The notes under the pieces are model-generated. The model was not told the origin of the DNA. It did no database searches and saw nothing but the letters and a program-made list of their open reading frames with translations. The position numbers and the translations under genes are program-made. From Cheilinus undulatus (Eukaryota; Chordata; Actinopteri; Labriformes; Labridae), in NCBI RefSeq assembly GCF_018320785.1, contig NC_054876.1:25752212-25816211 (forward strand): a DNA stretch of 64,000 bases. The letters are read 5' to 3'. This document shows, in pieces, positions 46,938-59,726 of the stretch (the stretch's first letter is position 1; the number at the start of each line of letters is the position of its first letter).

Positions 46938-49900
46938 TCAGTCCTCCTCATCGCTCCAGAAGGCCTCTTCTTCATCAATATCCACACCCTGGAAAAGTCT
47001 GCAAGAGGCAGGAAAACATATTACACCAATGCGTTTGAAGAGGAAAGTAAGAGTCAGTAGCTCAATGGCTGAGGCATCGAACAAAAGACAAGAAATACAT
47101 CACTCACTGGCTGTAACATGGTGAACTTGGGTTGTTATAGTGACTGTAAGGGTTGACTTTGCTGAGCTGACCCAGACAAAGCCAACAGAAGTATTGTCTG
47201 CAGGAGGTACAGGTCATCTTGTTGCAGCCATCTGCTTTCTACAGAGACACAGACAACTGTGTGAGCGAAAGAAGATTCAGTTACAGAGTTCAGTATTAGT
47301 GACTAAAAAAACTTGGGACAAGACATAGGACTCTTGAGGAGAAATTAAGATTAGAATATAAATACTACAGTAGAGAGTAAATGCTAGAGATGTAAACCAG
47401 AATCTTTTCTGAACAGTTAAAAGCTTTCCACATTACAAATTTAACATTAGGAATTACAATACTTTTACTTTTATCCCAACAACTGAGAGTAGAAAGGTTA
47501 TAGTCTGTTCCTTTGCACTGTTACCAGCAGGGGGAGCCTCACCTGTATATTGGTTCCGCAGCGAGGGCAGGATTTGCAGTTCTCATTCAGCCAGTCTCGG
47601 CTAAAAGACTCTTCCACTGCTTTCTGGATCACTCTCTTGCCAAATCGTTGCTCCATGAACTTTTTCCCCTCATCTGAGGCTGTCACATACTCGTCTCTGA
47701 GGTTACGCAAGTCATCTGACACCAGACATACACAGGGACAGTAGCAGCTAAGAGCAGGGGAGACATGGTACAGACTGATAGAAAATAAAAAAATTAAACC
47801 ATCTTTAACCATCATTGCAGAGCATAAAGCAACATAATTCATGACAACGAATAATAAAATGATCTTTGGGTCTTTAAATATTCAAACATCACAACTTTAC
47901 AGTTTCAACTGACCATTTTTAAAATACAGCATGTTAAATCATTAAAAAATATATTCAAAGTGCACATTTTCAATTTGTATAAAATTCTGCAAATAAGTTC
48001 ATTAAATTATTGCCTACCACAGCTCTCGAAGGCATTGCTTTAGAGGTAATCTGTCCGCAGAGCATTTGTTTTTTAAACGTGACAACCTGAGTCAATTGAC
48101 ACACCTGCTGACATTCAATTTTAAACATTTTTATGAATTATTAAAAAAAAAAAAACCCACAAAGATGTCAGAACCACATCAGCTAGAGCAATGGTCCTTT
48201 GCTTACTGTAATGTGAGAAACAGCAGTATTTTTCTAACTCAGTTCAAGCACAGATATACTCCAAGCTAATGTAAAACTAGGCATTCATATGAGACCAACA
48301 TTCATACACATCAATATACAGTGCCTATAAAAAGTATTCAACCCCTTGGATGTTTTACCCTTTTGATTTTATAAATTAATCATGGACAATATAATTTGGA
48401 TTTTTTAACAAAAAAATTACAAAGAAACTCTTTAATGTCAAAGTGAAAACAGATTTCTGCCAAGTAATGTCAATTAAAAAATATGTATGGTAAAATAAAT
48501 GACTGCACAAATACTGCACTAATTGGCATTACTTTGTAGAGATCTGATTTCATTTTGACAAGAGTTTTTTTGTATGTTTTGGCCAAGGGGGTGAATACTT
48601 AGATGCTGTAAGATGCCACAAAATTTAACATTTGCTGTTTTGAGTTTTTTATCCTGTGAAACAAAATGACTGTTGGCTTCAGTGAAATTACCTGCAGTAA
48701 TTTTACAGTTGGAGAGACCATGATAGCCCAGCTTGCACAGTGTGCAAAAAGCATACTGGCAGGCTGAGCAAATGCCCATGGTTGTGTCTGGCTCCACCAT
48801 GACAGCAGTGCCACAAGACTGGCGGGGACAGTAGACTACGTCAGCCATGAGGTCCAGACTGGATTGAAGCAGCAAGCGGTCATAACGGGCAAACAGCTCC
48901 TCATCCACCAGCTGCTTCACCTGAAGGATGAGAACAACTGATTTAGTAAAATAAAATATTCAGCACAAACATGGACATACTTTTACTTAAGAGCCTCCTC
49001 ACCTGCAACTGTGTGGCTAAGGAGGTACACTTGGGCTCAGGGCAGTTAAGGCACTGAACGTTGCCGTCCCGTATTTGGATCTGGAAGTACTCAGTAATGC
49101 AGGCCTTGCAGTAAACATGCTGACAGTCCTTAAAGCAGAGGCAGTTGGAGCCCAGCTTCTCAACAAAGCAGATCCCACAGCAGAACACTTTGCCATCGAA
49201 CACCCTTTGGCGCTGCGCCTCGTCAAAATCTAGGAGCTGAGGTAGGAGGTCGGCACGAGGATCCATCAACAGGACGGCCCGTGAGTCCAACTGAGAAGAT
49301 GAAGACGTCTGCTGCTCAGACTTCTTCTTCTTCATTTCTCTTTTACTTTCCTCTGAGCTTTCAGAGAGACTCCCACACTGTGCCACCGCTGAACAAAATC
49401 ATAGATTAATTACATAAAATTATTCCAGAAGTGTTCCTATTACAATCAAGAAGTTTGCTCCTTAAAGACACTTCAGCTACATTATAGGTTGTTTGTTTGT
49501 TTGTATGTTTTTTGTTTTTAATGTTACTAACAAACATACACTTTACCTGTGTCATTTTTCCTGCGCTCACCACCTGCCTTACTTCCTCCTTTGATGACCT
49601 CCAGAGGTGATTGAATTCCCAAAAAGTCCAGAGCTTCTTCTTTGAGAAGCTGGATCCATGTGAAAAGAATCACACAGCCCTGGCTTTCCTCCCACAGTTC
49701 ATCGAGGCGTCTACACAGAGCACTCATCTGAGGGGGTGAGAAAAAAAAAGGCGAAGTACTTCACAAAACTTATTGAAAAGTTAAAAATGACATAAAGCAA
49801 AAGCCATCCAGTTATCTATCATCTCTAATTTTTGCTAACATTCAGCACATCAGAGTTTTTAATGCAACTTACTGCAGAATTTTATTAGCCAAACAGTCTT

Positions 49901-51020
49901 ACCTGTGCTCTGGTCATCCATTTAGAGCTAAGGGTAAAGATGGGGGCAGATTTAGATGGATAGTCTTCAGGAAGCTCAAAGTTGAGTATCAAAGGGGGTA
50001 AGAAGCTAATGTCATATTCCAGTTCCTTTTCTCCTGTAAAATAATGCATAGCAATAAATCAAATTCTTGAAGAAAGTGACATTCACAAAAAATAACAGAA
50101 ATATACATGACAAAAATCTTCATTGAAGACTTTTATTTTGACAAGCAACATCAGGAAATTGAGTGTATTCAGCAGCAACCTCACTACATAGACGTCTCAT
50201 AAAAAGGAAAGAAATATAACTTAACATGAGTCAGAAAGTAAAACATTATGTATGCTTAAAGTGATAACTTTTTACCTCTAATCTGTTTGCCAGTTATGAC
50301 ATAAATGTAGGCTAAATGTTTCTCTGGTGGCTTAAAAAATGTTTTAACATAGCAGCATAGCAGACAGGTAGTACCTGTATTAAAAATCTGAGAGGGTCAT
50401 CTTTCTGGTGCGTGGGTGTGGCTTTGGCACATACAACTAACATGCCCGCAGCCTCCTAGAGCAGATATTAATGCCTCCTTTATCATGATTTTGAAGCTTA
50501 ATTTCATTTACTTAAATCTGTTATTTATTGCTGACATTTGGCCTGGTGGTTTATAACACACTGGCCTGTCATACAACAATCATAAAATACAGATTTTAAA
50601 ATCACTTTATCGGGACTTTAAATGGTGAATAGCAAAAAGCATTAGCTACTGTACCATTTCTCCCTAAAAATAGCTGCACAACATCTACTTTTTGCCTCAA
50701 ACTTTCTTATTCCCGAGCACAAATCCGCAAACCTGCTGAAAAAGGATAAACAACCCACTTTTCCAGTTTGGGTCTTGAGCCACCAGTTGAAAACCATCTT
50801 GAGAACCTCTTTATCCTCTCGTATCCAGTAGAAGATAACAGTAAAGAAAGCATACTAAAGCAGACATACCTCTGACAACCACTTTGAAATCAGGGGGGAG
50901 CTCCAGGAGGAATTGTATCTCTCCCCCCTGTGCTGTCTCTGCCCGGTGAAACTCTTCTTCATCATAAATACTTGCTAAAGCAAGCAGCTCATCCTCCTGG
51001 GCTTCCTTGTCCTCAGACAT
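46938..51020 (-). CDS. rnf14: E3 ubiquitin ligase RNF14 (RBR type)
   Basis: RNF14 (ARA54) is a RING-between-RING ubiquitin ligase that passes ubiquitin from E2 to an active-site cysteine and then to substrates; known roles include androgen-receptor co-activation and handling of stalled ribosomes and RNA-protein crosslinks. Coding exons: 50870-51020, 49903-50033, 49547-49727, 49003-49388, 48692-48920, 47543-47715, 47108-47238, 46938-46998; all in frame, 480 residues (human 474). Domains: RWD at about 10-137; a basic KKKK stretch at 174-177; RING1 from C225-x2-C228 to about 275; IBR from C314 to about 358; RING2 from C409-x2-C412. The catalytic cysteine should be C422 in DGCNKMTC, by analogy with parkin. 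The end SDEED is acidic as in mammals. The start MSEDKEAQEDELLALASIYD is the family N-terminus. A Tc1-type MITE sits in an intron. Confidence 0.96.
48317..48610. mobile_element. Tc1-type MITE in rnf14 intron
   Basis: The left end is TACAGTGCCTATAAAAAGTA followed by TTCAACCCCTTGG; the reverse complement of the right end is TACAGCATCTAAGTATTCAC followed by CCCCTTGG. It is bounded by TA and is 294 bases long, with no transposase. It begins 82 bases from the donor of the IBR-encoding exon. Confidence 0.75.
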
Positions 51021-51026
51021 TTACAT
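51021..51026 (-). promoter_or_regulatory. Start-stop uORF touching rnf14 start codon
   Basis: The minus strand reads GAATGTAAATGTCTG at the gene start: ATG TAA, a minimal upstream ORF, is followed with no gap and in the same frame by the main ATG. The exon begins two bases before this ATG (acceptor TTTTTGCAG, exon from 51028). A start-stop element can stall or recycle ribosomes and lower initiation at the next AUG; that effect is inferred. Confidence 0.6.
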
Positions 51027-51562
51027 TCCTGCAAAAACCATGAAACGTGACAAAGGATCATATTATTGAAATCTTTACAAATATTAATTGCTGTAGTGGC
51101 AAATGGATACCACTACATAGACTACAGAGACTGTCATTACACACAGCTAACGCGGCTTTGTTGTGACATAACGTCAGTCCACCAGAGCTAAAGTCCAGCT
51201 AACATGCTAGCTCAACTGTTAGCACGCTAATGCTACAGACCAAGAAGAAACTTTCTCCAGACTAGAGGTGTATGGTATAAGGTGAAACTCTTTTAAATAA
51301 AGGTGGCTGTTGTTATTGACATGGATAGACAGGTAAAATTTACGCAGGTACGGTAAAGCAACCGAATTCAAAGACTAGCATTTAAGTATTTAGGCTAGCA
51401 AGCTAGCAGTGCTGGATGATGTAAACAGTGGCAATGGCTAAAGTCAGAACTCTTCCACAACTTTTCTCTGCGGCCGTTTTTAATGTTCATGTTAGGGAAA
51501 GTGCAAAATAGCTAATACGCTGATGGTGACACCGCAGTTAAGTAGAATGGCGTCTTTCTTAC

Positions 51563-51610
51563 CTTATCCGACCAAAACTCCAGTGACTCCTGCACTATTA
51601 CCTACTAGTT
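51563..51610 (-). other. Non-coding first exon of rnf14 (3' border)
   Basis: On the minus strand GGATAAG|GTAAGAAAG is a strong donor at 51563, about 540 bases upstream of the coding start exon, whose own acceptor lies at 51029-51031. This fits a non-coding first exon. The upstream border and transcription start are not known, so the end given is a guess. Confidence 0.45.
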
Positions 51611-51991
51611 CATGACTGAGGGCAGTGTGGGTCTTACAGCTCCGCTTGCAGGCTGGTCGTCATACTGCAGGTTAATATTGGGACATTTACTGCACATGTA
51701 CTGTATTTGAAGTGACAAACTCACATCAGTCTTTAGAGTTAGCCCATAACAGATGTGGTCTCAAGACTCTTGTAAAAAGAAACATGTCTGGACTAACGCT
51801 AAACCACCTAACAGCACTTTGCAACATCTGGCAAGTAACAGAAGCAAGAGACAACTTCCTCTGAGCAGAACCAGACTATTGTTCAAGTTGAACAAGCTGG
51901 TTTGGGTTTACAGGTTTGGGGGTGGGATAGAGGAAGACAGAGACAAAGTAGCAGAAGAATAACCTGACTAAGTACTGGGCCTGAATATAAC

Positions 51992-53622
51992 TACACTCCC
52001 CTCCAAAAGTATTGGAATGGTGGATGCCTTTATTTTTGCTGTAGACTAAAAACATTTGGGTTTGACATCAAAAGATGAAAATGAGACAAGAGATCAATAT
52101 TTATTTTTATTTCCAGGTATGTACAGCTGGATCTGATGCACAACTTAGAAGATAGCACCTTTTGTTTGAATCCACACATTTTTCATGTAAGCAAAAGTGT
52201 TGAACATGTGACTGACAGGTGTGTTTAGTTGCCCAGGTGTGTCCTATTACATTGAATGTTCACAGGATAAATAGTGCTGAATGTCTACACTCTGTTTCAG
52301 ATTTGGGTTTTGCCTGTGCAGACAGCATTATAGTTAGAGGTGTAACCAACATGAAAACGAGAGAGCTGTCTAATGAAAAACAAGCGATTGTGATGCTGAG
52401 AAGATGGAAAATCAATCAGAGCCATTTCACAAACAATGGCCATAGCCAGTACAACCATCTGGAGTCCTGAAGAAGCAAGAAACCAGTGGTGTACTCAGTA
52501 ACAACTGTGAATGGTTAGACCAAGAAAAACAACAGCAGCTGATGACAGAAACATTATGAGAGCAGTAAAGAAAGACCCTTAAACAACTGTTAGTGACATC
52601 AATAACCTCCAGAGGACAGGAGTGAAGGTATCACCATCTACTGTTCACAGAAGACTTAACGAACAAAAGCCCAGAGGCTACACCAGGAGATGCAAACCAC
52701 TCATTAGCAAAAACAGGAAGGCCAGGCTGGAATTTGCCAAAAAGTACAGAAATGAGACACAGGCATTCTGGGACAAAGTTTTATGGACCGATGAGACAAA
52801 GATGAACCTTTACTAAAGTGATGGAAAGGCTAAAGTTTGGAGAAAGAAAGTATCTGCTCATGATCCCAAACATACAAGCTCATCTGTGAAACACAGTGGA
52901 GGTAATGTCATGGTTTGGGCTTGCATGGCTTCTTCTGGGACAGCCTCACTAATCTTCATTGTTGATGTAACACATGATGATAGCAGAAATGAACTCAGAA
53001 GTCTGCAGAAACATTTTGTCTGCCAATTTAAAGAAACTGATTGGGAGATCCTTCATCATGCAGCAAGATAATGACTCAAAACACACTGCCAAAACAACAA
53101 AGGAGTTCATCAAGAGTAAGAAGTGAAAGATTTTAGACTGGGCAAGTCAATCTCAGGACTCAGGATTAACCCTTAAACCCTATAGAGCACTTTACCTGCT
53201 ATAGAGGAGACTGAAGAGAGTAATCCCCCAAAACAAACAACCGAAAGAGGCTGCAGTGACAGCCTGGAAAAGCATCAAAAAAGAAGGAAACAAAAGTTTG
53301 GTGATGTCAGTGGGTCACAGGCTTGATGCAGTTATTGTAAGCAAAGGATTTGCAGCTAAATATTTAGTCTCATTCTCTTTAGTCTATTTTAAGTATCTCT
53401 ATTCCAATATTTTCACTCACCTAAAAATGTGGTGCATTGTTACAAATAAAGATATATCCTAAGTTGTGTATCTGATCCAGATGTGAATACCTGGAAATAA
53501 AAGCTGAAATGTTGATCTTTTACCTCATATTCATCTTTTTGTGTCAAACCCAAATGTTTTCAGTCTACAGCAAAAATAAAGGAATTGGGCCCACCGTTCC
53601 AATACTTTTGGAGGTGAGTGTA
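51992..53622 (+). mobile_element. Tc1-like transposon, nearly full length, dead
   Basis: The left end is TACACTCCCCTCCAAAAGTA; the reverse complement of the right end is TACACTCACCTCCAAAAGTA. The ends extend for over 100 bases (shared CAAAAATAAAGG/CTGTAGACT and AACCCAAATG/CATTTGGGTT words) and lie at TA sites. Size of 1.63 kb is that of a complete Tc1 unit. It differs from the copy at 43,722 in ends and coding sequence, so it belongs to another family. It lies between the rnf14 promoter and the hspa4 3' end. Confidence 0.9.
52351..53460 (+). pseudogene. Tc1-like transposase remnant
   Basis: It begins MKTRELSNEKQAIVMLRRWK, and later pieces are VSPSTVHRRLNEQKPRGYTR (second DNA-binding domain), FAKKYRNETQAFWDKVLWTD and ETKMNLY (first catalytic aspartate in W-x-D-E-T-K). 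A stop directly after MNLY and other stops and frame shifts break the gene. The last part, with AWKSIKKEG, is in frame for 68 codons (53,256-53,462). It is inactive. Confidence 0.85.
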
Positions 53623-54216
53623 TTCAAAGGGGTATCTCTGGAATTATAAATGTATTTCTATTTCACAAAAACTAAACATAAATGGTTCCTTGGTAGATTT
53701 AATGGTATAATTCAAATGCTTTTTTAATCTTGGAAAGGAGTAGCAACTAAAGTGTTTGAATAATTCTGAGTAACACTGGAAATGTATTTGGAACCATGTA
53801 CCTCAGGTCAAACCCAGTTTCAACCTGGGCTGCATCAGCATTACTTGTTTTCTTGAAGGGCCAGTTGTTACGGTAAGACTATAAAAATCAACAACCTATT
53901 TGACTATGTTTATCATCAATTTTAGTATTCATAATAAGAAATAAAAGCAGAAGTCAAGGAAAGCTAATGGGAAAAGACATCAAAGTGTGCAACTACAGTA
54001 CAATTTCTTGGTAATGAAAACAATGGTTGTATCCACAGCGCATTTCACTTTTTCCAATTATTCCCGTTTATATAATTTTGCTGTGATGATCGAGAGCAGA
54101 GACGATGGTAACTTGAGGCCTTGAGTTTAGATGTGATCTACTTAAAGTTTACATGAGAAGTGGTTAGCAAGCAATTCTGTATATTCTTGAAGTATGCAAA
54201 CATTCACGCTTCTAAT

Positions 54217-54605
54217 TTAAAGGTGCAGTGCGTAATATTTAGCCTAGTAGCATTTAGCTGAACAAACTTGGTAAAATAAAGCAAAACATTTCTAAGACGG
54301 TCTCTCTAAATAAGTCGTCTAAATTCAAAAATAGCTATTTTGAGAAAAACAACTCAGAATAAACTTTTAATTCATACATAGGGAGGGTCCCCTTCATGGA
54401 TGCCGCCATCTTGGATTTTTACATGTTTCCATGGTAACATAGAGGAAAAAAGGAAAAAAAGGATAAATAAAGTTATTGTATTGTATTGTATTCACATTAC
54501 AGATGCACATTAAATTTAACGAATTGCAACAGCTTCCAGCAGAGAAATGCAATCTAGAACCCACTTCTAGATGTTGATATTCAGTTTTACACACTGCGCC
54601 TTTAA
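54217..54605. mobile_element. MITE with TTAA ends (piggyBac-like site)
   Basis: The left end is TTAAAGGTGCAGTGCGTAA; the reverse complement of the right end is TTAAAGGCGCAGTGTGTAA. TTAA lies at both borders (54217-54220 and 54602-54605), the target site used by piggyBac transposons. The 389-base interior has no coding capacity and includes GCCGCCATCTTGGATTTTTA. The piggyBac assignment is inferred from the TTAA only. Confidence 0.7.
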
Positions 54606-54793
54606 TGTATCAATACTGGACTGTAACAAACAAGAGTTTTCATTTCAGTAATAAAAAGGTGCTAAAGCAAATACCTACCTTCTGAAGGGTAGATGGAGCT
54701 TATTCATAGCAATACGAAGTGAAGAGATAGCAACTGTAATCATTTGACCTTAGAAATGATTGACCTCTCACACTGCATTCTTTTTAGACAAGA

Positions 54794-54799
54794 TTTATT
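54794..54799 (-). terminator. Candidate polyadenylation signal of hspa4
   Basis: Minus-strand AATAAA about 790 bases after the hspa4 stop codon, giving a 3' UTR of normal length. Confidence 0.4.
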
Positions 54800-55589
54800 T
54801 TTGCTTTTTTATGGTGATGTGGCAACAGCAGCACCCAGAAGGCATTTTGTTGGACCAGCATTTACACCGTTAAGTAGAAAAAAACACAATACAAGGCTAC
54901 CAGAGAACAACTGACAGAGCATTGCTTTTGAATGAGCAAAGCCAGACAATGAAATGCATGACATTAAGTTGCAGTACCTAGCTTTAACAAACAGTAAACT
55001 CAACAAAAACTGTTTCTGTCCTCTTCAACTCAAACATTATAATCCAGCAGTTACAATTATCTGTAGTATAGTGAAAAAAACTGCACTTAATTTCTTTTAC
55101 TATTTGGATCCACCCATGTTTGTTTACATGTTAAAATGTATCTGTTATCTCTTTAGACATACTGCAATATTTTACATTTTCATGAATCCTGCGTATATTA
55201 CCAATTATCTTCTGCACAGCCACTTTGCTTACAATTCTTCAAATCTGACATTCTTAAATATGCTCAGAGGAAGCTGAACAAAACAATCTTTAACATAAGG
55301 GCCATCAAAGCAATAAAGTAAGAGGTTTCCATCCCAAGCTCACAGCGTCATAAAATTGTCCATTCAATATCAATATTAAGCAAAATTTTGTTTTTGTCAG
55401 GAAAAATTGTGAAATGACATGCCAAGAAGGCTGATGGAGGAATTCTATTGAGAGGGGTTGCAGTCTGTTGTCTGTGTCTTCTAGAGAGCGGCTACTGCAT
55501 GTTGAAGAGAAGAACAACAGAATTGAAAGACTGAAAGAGCAAGTAGCAGGACAAACAGAGGGGAAACTTATAGGCCCAAGCTCTAACAG

Positions 55590-58500
55590 TTAGTCAATGT
55601 CCATTTCAGGGAGCTTGTTCTCTGCTGTTCCCTGTTCTGTGCCTGCTGATGTGGCTTTGTCTGGGTTACATGGCTGATTCTCTGTTCCATCCTGCCCATT
55701 CACTGGCCCATTCTCGGTCTTCTCCTCTTTGGGGGGCTCTACTTTGGGCTTGGGTTTGGACAACACAGGGTTGCAGGCTGAATAAAGCTCCTGAAAAAGA
55801 AAATAAAATATGTAAGATATGTCAGACGAAGAGAAAGATGGGTATTTTTTTCCACCATTAGACCATGTTTCCTCTTACCGATAAGAGATTTAAAAAATTT
55901 TGAAGATTTTAAACGTTCTTTGTACAATGATGGCTTGTTTTTCCTTGTTTTTACAAAATTTCACACTTCAATGCTGTAATTAAAAATGTGCTGCTGGACT
56001 ATGATACTGCAGTTCTTTGTTTTTGGCTGGCAGCTGTTCTACTGCCCGCTGTGTGGTTTTAACATTTTCAGCTGCTTGTTTAATTTTGTCTAAACCCATA
56101 AAAAAATCTTGAAATTATGAAAAACTACAGTATGCTCAGGCAACTTATGTTACAATGTCTCTTTATCCCTCCATTTATATTTCACAAGTGTGTTATTGTT
56201 AGAGTTCATCCCACAGAAAACTAAAGGCAAGGCAATTTCACATGTAAGGAGGGATGTGCCAAAGCCCTGATTGGTAACCATGCAGTGTTTTTTAAAGGTT
56301 ATGTTCCATAATTGTATTCTCAGTACCTTAGTCTTGGCCTTGATCTCTGCAACTTTGACCACAGGGTCAACAGTGAGGTCCTGATTATTCTGCTGGTTCA
56401 TCTTCCCATTCATCCACACCATCGCGTCGTTCACCTGCTTGTCCACCCGAGTCACCTCCAGCTCATCAAGGTGGTTGTACTGCTCTTCCTGTAAGGAGAA
56501 GCACAGCTAAGTTATGACATACTGTTTAGAGATTTTTGATGAGAAGAACTACATGCTCACAAAAGTTGCTCTTTTGCAAACTCTACAGTTACAGTAAAAT
56601 TATACATACATAAAACCTAATTGGTTAAATTAGTAATATATGATGTATGGTTTGTAATATTTCAATAACTTTAGCAAAGCAGGTACTTTCATAAGTCAAA
56701 ATACTTGCTATATATCGCATGCTACCTTTGCTTTGTAAGCTTCAATGATCTTCATGAACATCTGGATCTGTCTGCCAAGCTCCTCAAATGCCTTTGGCCG
56801 CTCCTGGGATTCAGTGTACCTTTCAAAAATAGGCTGGCCAATTTTCTGTGATAAAAAATCTCAAGTTTAGATGTTAAGTAAAAGCTGTGGAGACCAGGCT
56901 TATTTAACAATACATGGCATAAAACACTGGAAGTCTGGTTACCTTCAGTTCAGCCAGTTTGTCAATGTAAACTTGTTTCTGTTGGTCCTCTCCATCTTCA
57001 TACAGCCAGTTTTCTGTGTCCTCCAGTTTTAATGAGAAGGTGTCACGATCCTGCATGTTTTCAAGGAAGAAATCCATCGTTTATATAAACTCCAGAGCAA
57101 GAGAACAATAACTGAAACACATCTAATTTGAGGGCTTAAACCCAGCAAAAATTAAAGATAGCACAACTTGTTTCTTTTTAAAGCAAAAATGTTTCAAAGA
57201 ATTCAAGGATCATCTTTACTTACAGCCTCATTCACAAACTTTTCCAGAGCGCCGTGCAGTTTATCCCTCATCTCGTACACATACTCTTCAACGTTGTTCT
57301 TTGCATCATTCCTCTCTTTTTCTAGCTTGTCCTGCATGATCATCTTACCCTAAAGAAATCATAAATGAGCTGTTGATGATTAGTCAGTAGAAACATACAC
57401 ATGTCGTACTTAAGAGACATCAAACTACAAGAGGGAAGCCAAGGACAGCAAATACAAAAAGTATGTGATACATCCTCTCATACCAAGAGTTGATTCATAG
57501 TGCTTGAATGCAACTTTTATTGTAAATTATTCTACATTTTTTGTTAAAATTTTGGTAAAATCTCATTAGCAAACTCAAGTTAAAGTGTGCTATGTTTGGT
57601 AGAAATCGAATCTGCATCAAGAATGGATCTTAAAACAATGAGGCTGAAAACCTAATGGTAGGAGAACCTTTCCTACACAAGTTTATAGTAAAATGTAGTT
57701 TTAGAGTATTACATGTCATTATTTTGTAATCAGATAAAGACAGAGCCAGAATATTTTAACAAGTATTAAAGCAAATGAAAGCAGGACCACAAGTCTCACA
57801 TCATGCTGCTTTAACAAAGTGCATGCTGGACATTCCTGGTGATTTTAGCACATTACCTCATTCTCCACAAACATATTTAGTGTGTCATTGGACAGCTGCC
57901 AGTGCAAATTGCTCTCTATGGGCAGCTCGACCGTCTTCGTTTTCACTTTGGGCTTCTTTGCTTGAGGGGGCTGATCATTCTTCTTCTCCTTATTGGTGTC
58001 CTCTGCTGTTGTCTGAAAGGGAAGAATATAAATCAGTCTGTGTAAATACAGCTGCCTTCATGTATGTTGAATTATATTAACATGTGCTTCATTTTTTTAA
58101 TAAACCCAGTGAACTTCTTTCCTAGTGAAAACAAAAAGTGTGTACTCTTAATAGTTTTAAACATGATTTTAAAATACACAGGGAACTATTTTACATGTTT
58201 TTAGTCATTAAGTGGGCATGTATGCAAGTTTTAAATGTTAATCAAATTCTCTGTAAATATTCATGGTAAGGCTATAGTCAAAATTCATTTTGAACTAAAA
58301 AACAGAACACTTACTCTTGATTCCTTTCAGATTTCAATACAGGAGATTAGATGTGTAATGTGTGGGGATGAGAACATCCTTTGCTGAATATGAGTTATCT
58401 TATGTGAAACATGTCAGTCTACAAGTATGTTTATGTGGCGACCTATGTGCTGGGCGATAAGGCAGAAAAGCTTCAAAACAATCATTTCCCTATCATGCCA

Positions 58501-59693
58501 ATCAAATACTTCAATGGCATGTACTGTTTTGTGCTAAAAGAACAGTTACATTGATTAAAAAAAAGTTTATTGACTTTTCTTGGCATAAAGGGTTAATATT
58601 TTATTGTACTTGCACTTTACTGGTAGTACAAATATTCCTTTTTTTAATATTTGCTGAATTAGCAATAACATCACACATTCTCCACTGGAATACCACTCTC
58701 TGTTACGTCTATAGCAGAGGTCTCAACTCCTGGCCTACAGACCACTTCCAGCCCGCCTCCTCCCTCCACCCTGCCCTGATTTCAATAAAATAAAATAAAA
58801 TCTGTCCTGCAACTTTTTGGTGTGTCGTGTTTTTCTTTTCTTTTTTTTTTTTTTAAGAGTTTCTACATACCAGGTAACGCTGCCCTTTATTAGGACATTG
58901 AAATATCAAAATTTTAAAAATATCACAATTGCTTAGCCCATTTAGTTAAACCCAAAATTAACATGTCAGTGCATGTCTGGCAGTTTTGTGGCGTTATTAA
59001 GAGCAGTTATCTTGCTATGTTGTTGTTCTGCCACTTGCTAATTAGATGTCTATTTCTGGGGATGCACAAATACTGATACCAATATTGGGCACCTGCGCCG
59101 ATACGAAGCCTAAGTACGTGAACTTACACTAATAAAACACTGCAGATATGGTACTCGAAGAGAAGAGTTTGTTCAATGGTATCTAAAAAACATGCTACAA
59201 CATTAAAGCTGAGTTTAATGTTTAGGAAGAAGGAATTTGTGATGTAACAAGGCTATGTTTCTTGCTGCCTACTCTGTGGAGCTTTAGAAAAGCACAGCCA
59301 AACATACTCATCTACACATTTTTAACAGGGGTTTAGTGAGTTACACTGATTTATTTATTTATGCAATTGATACACCCCTTAATCAGCCAATCATTATTAA
59401 GCTTAGAGGATATTTGTGAGAAAATAAAGCAAGGTATACGTTTTTGCAGGGTTAACAAATACATAAAGCTTTTTTTGTAAAATAAAACAAGAGAATTTCA
59501 AATTCTAAAAAAAAAAAAAAAAATTAAATAAAATATATTTCTATGCTATCTTGTGCAATATGGGTATGTGCAATATATATGGGCTGTTGGTCCTTACTGG
59601 TATGTGCTTCTTTACTGGAATGTGCTAATCCATGTACCAGTGGATTTTGTGTATTTAGGTGGATTGTTGTGCTTATCACTCTTAATTTATTGA

Positions 59694-59726
<33 letters not shown>

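Larger units (their letters stand above)
53623..55589. other. Intergenic DNA and hspa4 3' UTR
   Basis: No gene seen. The half next to 55,589 is taken to be hspa4 3' UTR. A TTAA-site MITE at 54,217 and a polyadenylation signal at 54,794 are described separately. Confidence 0.45.

Noticed and set aside
48519-48691. Read-through extension of the rnf14 IBR exon
   Set aside because: The frame stays open past the donor at 48691 into a Tc1-type MITE, but the next exon joins in frame and encodes the expected RNF14 sequence, so the donor is used.
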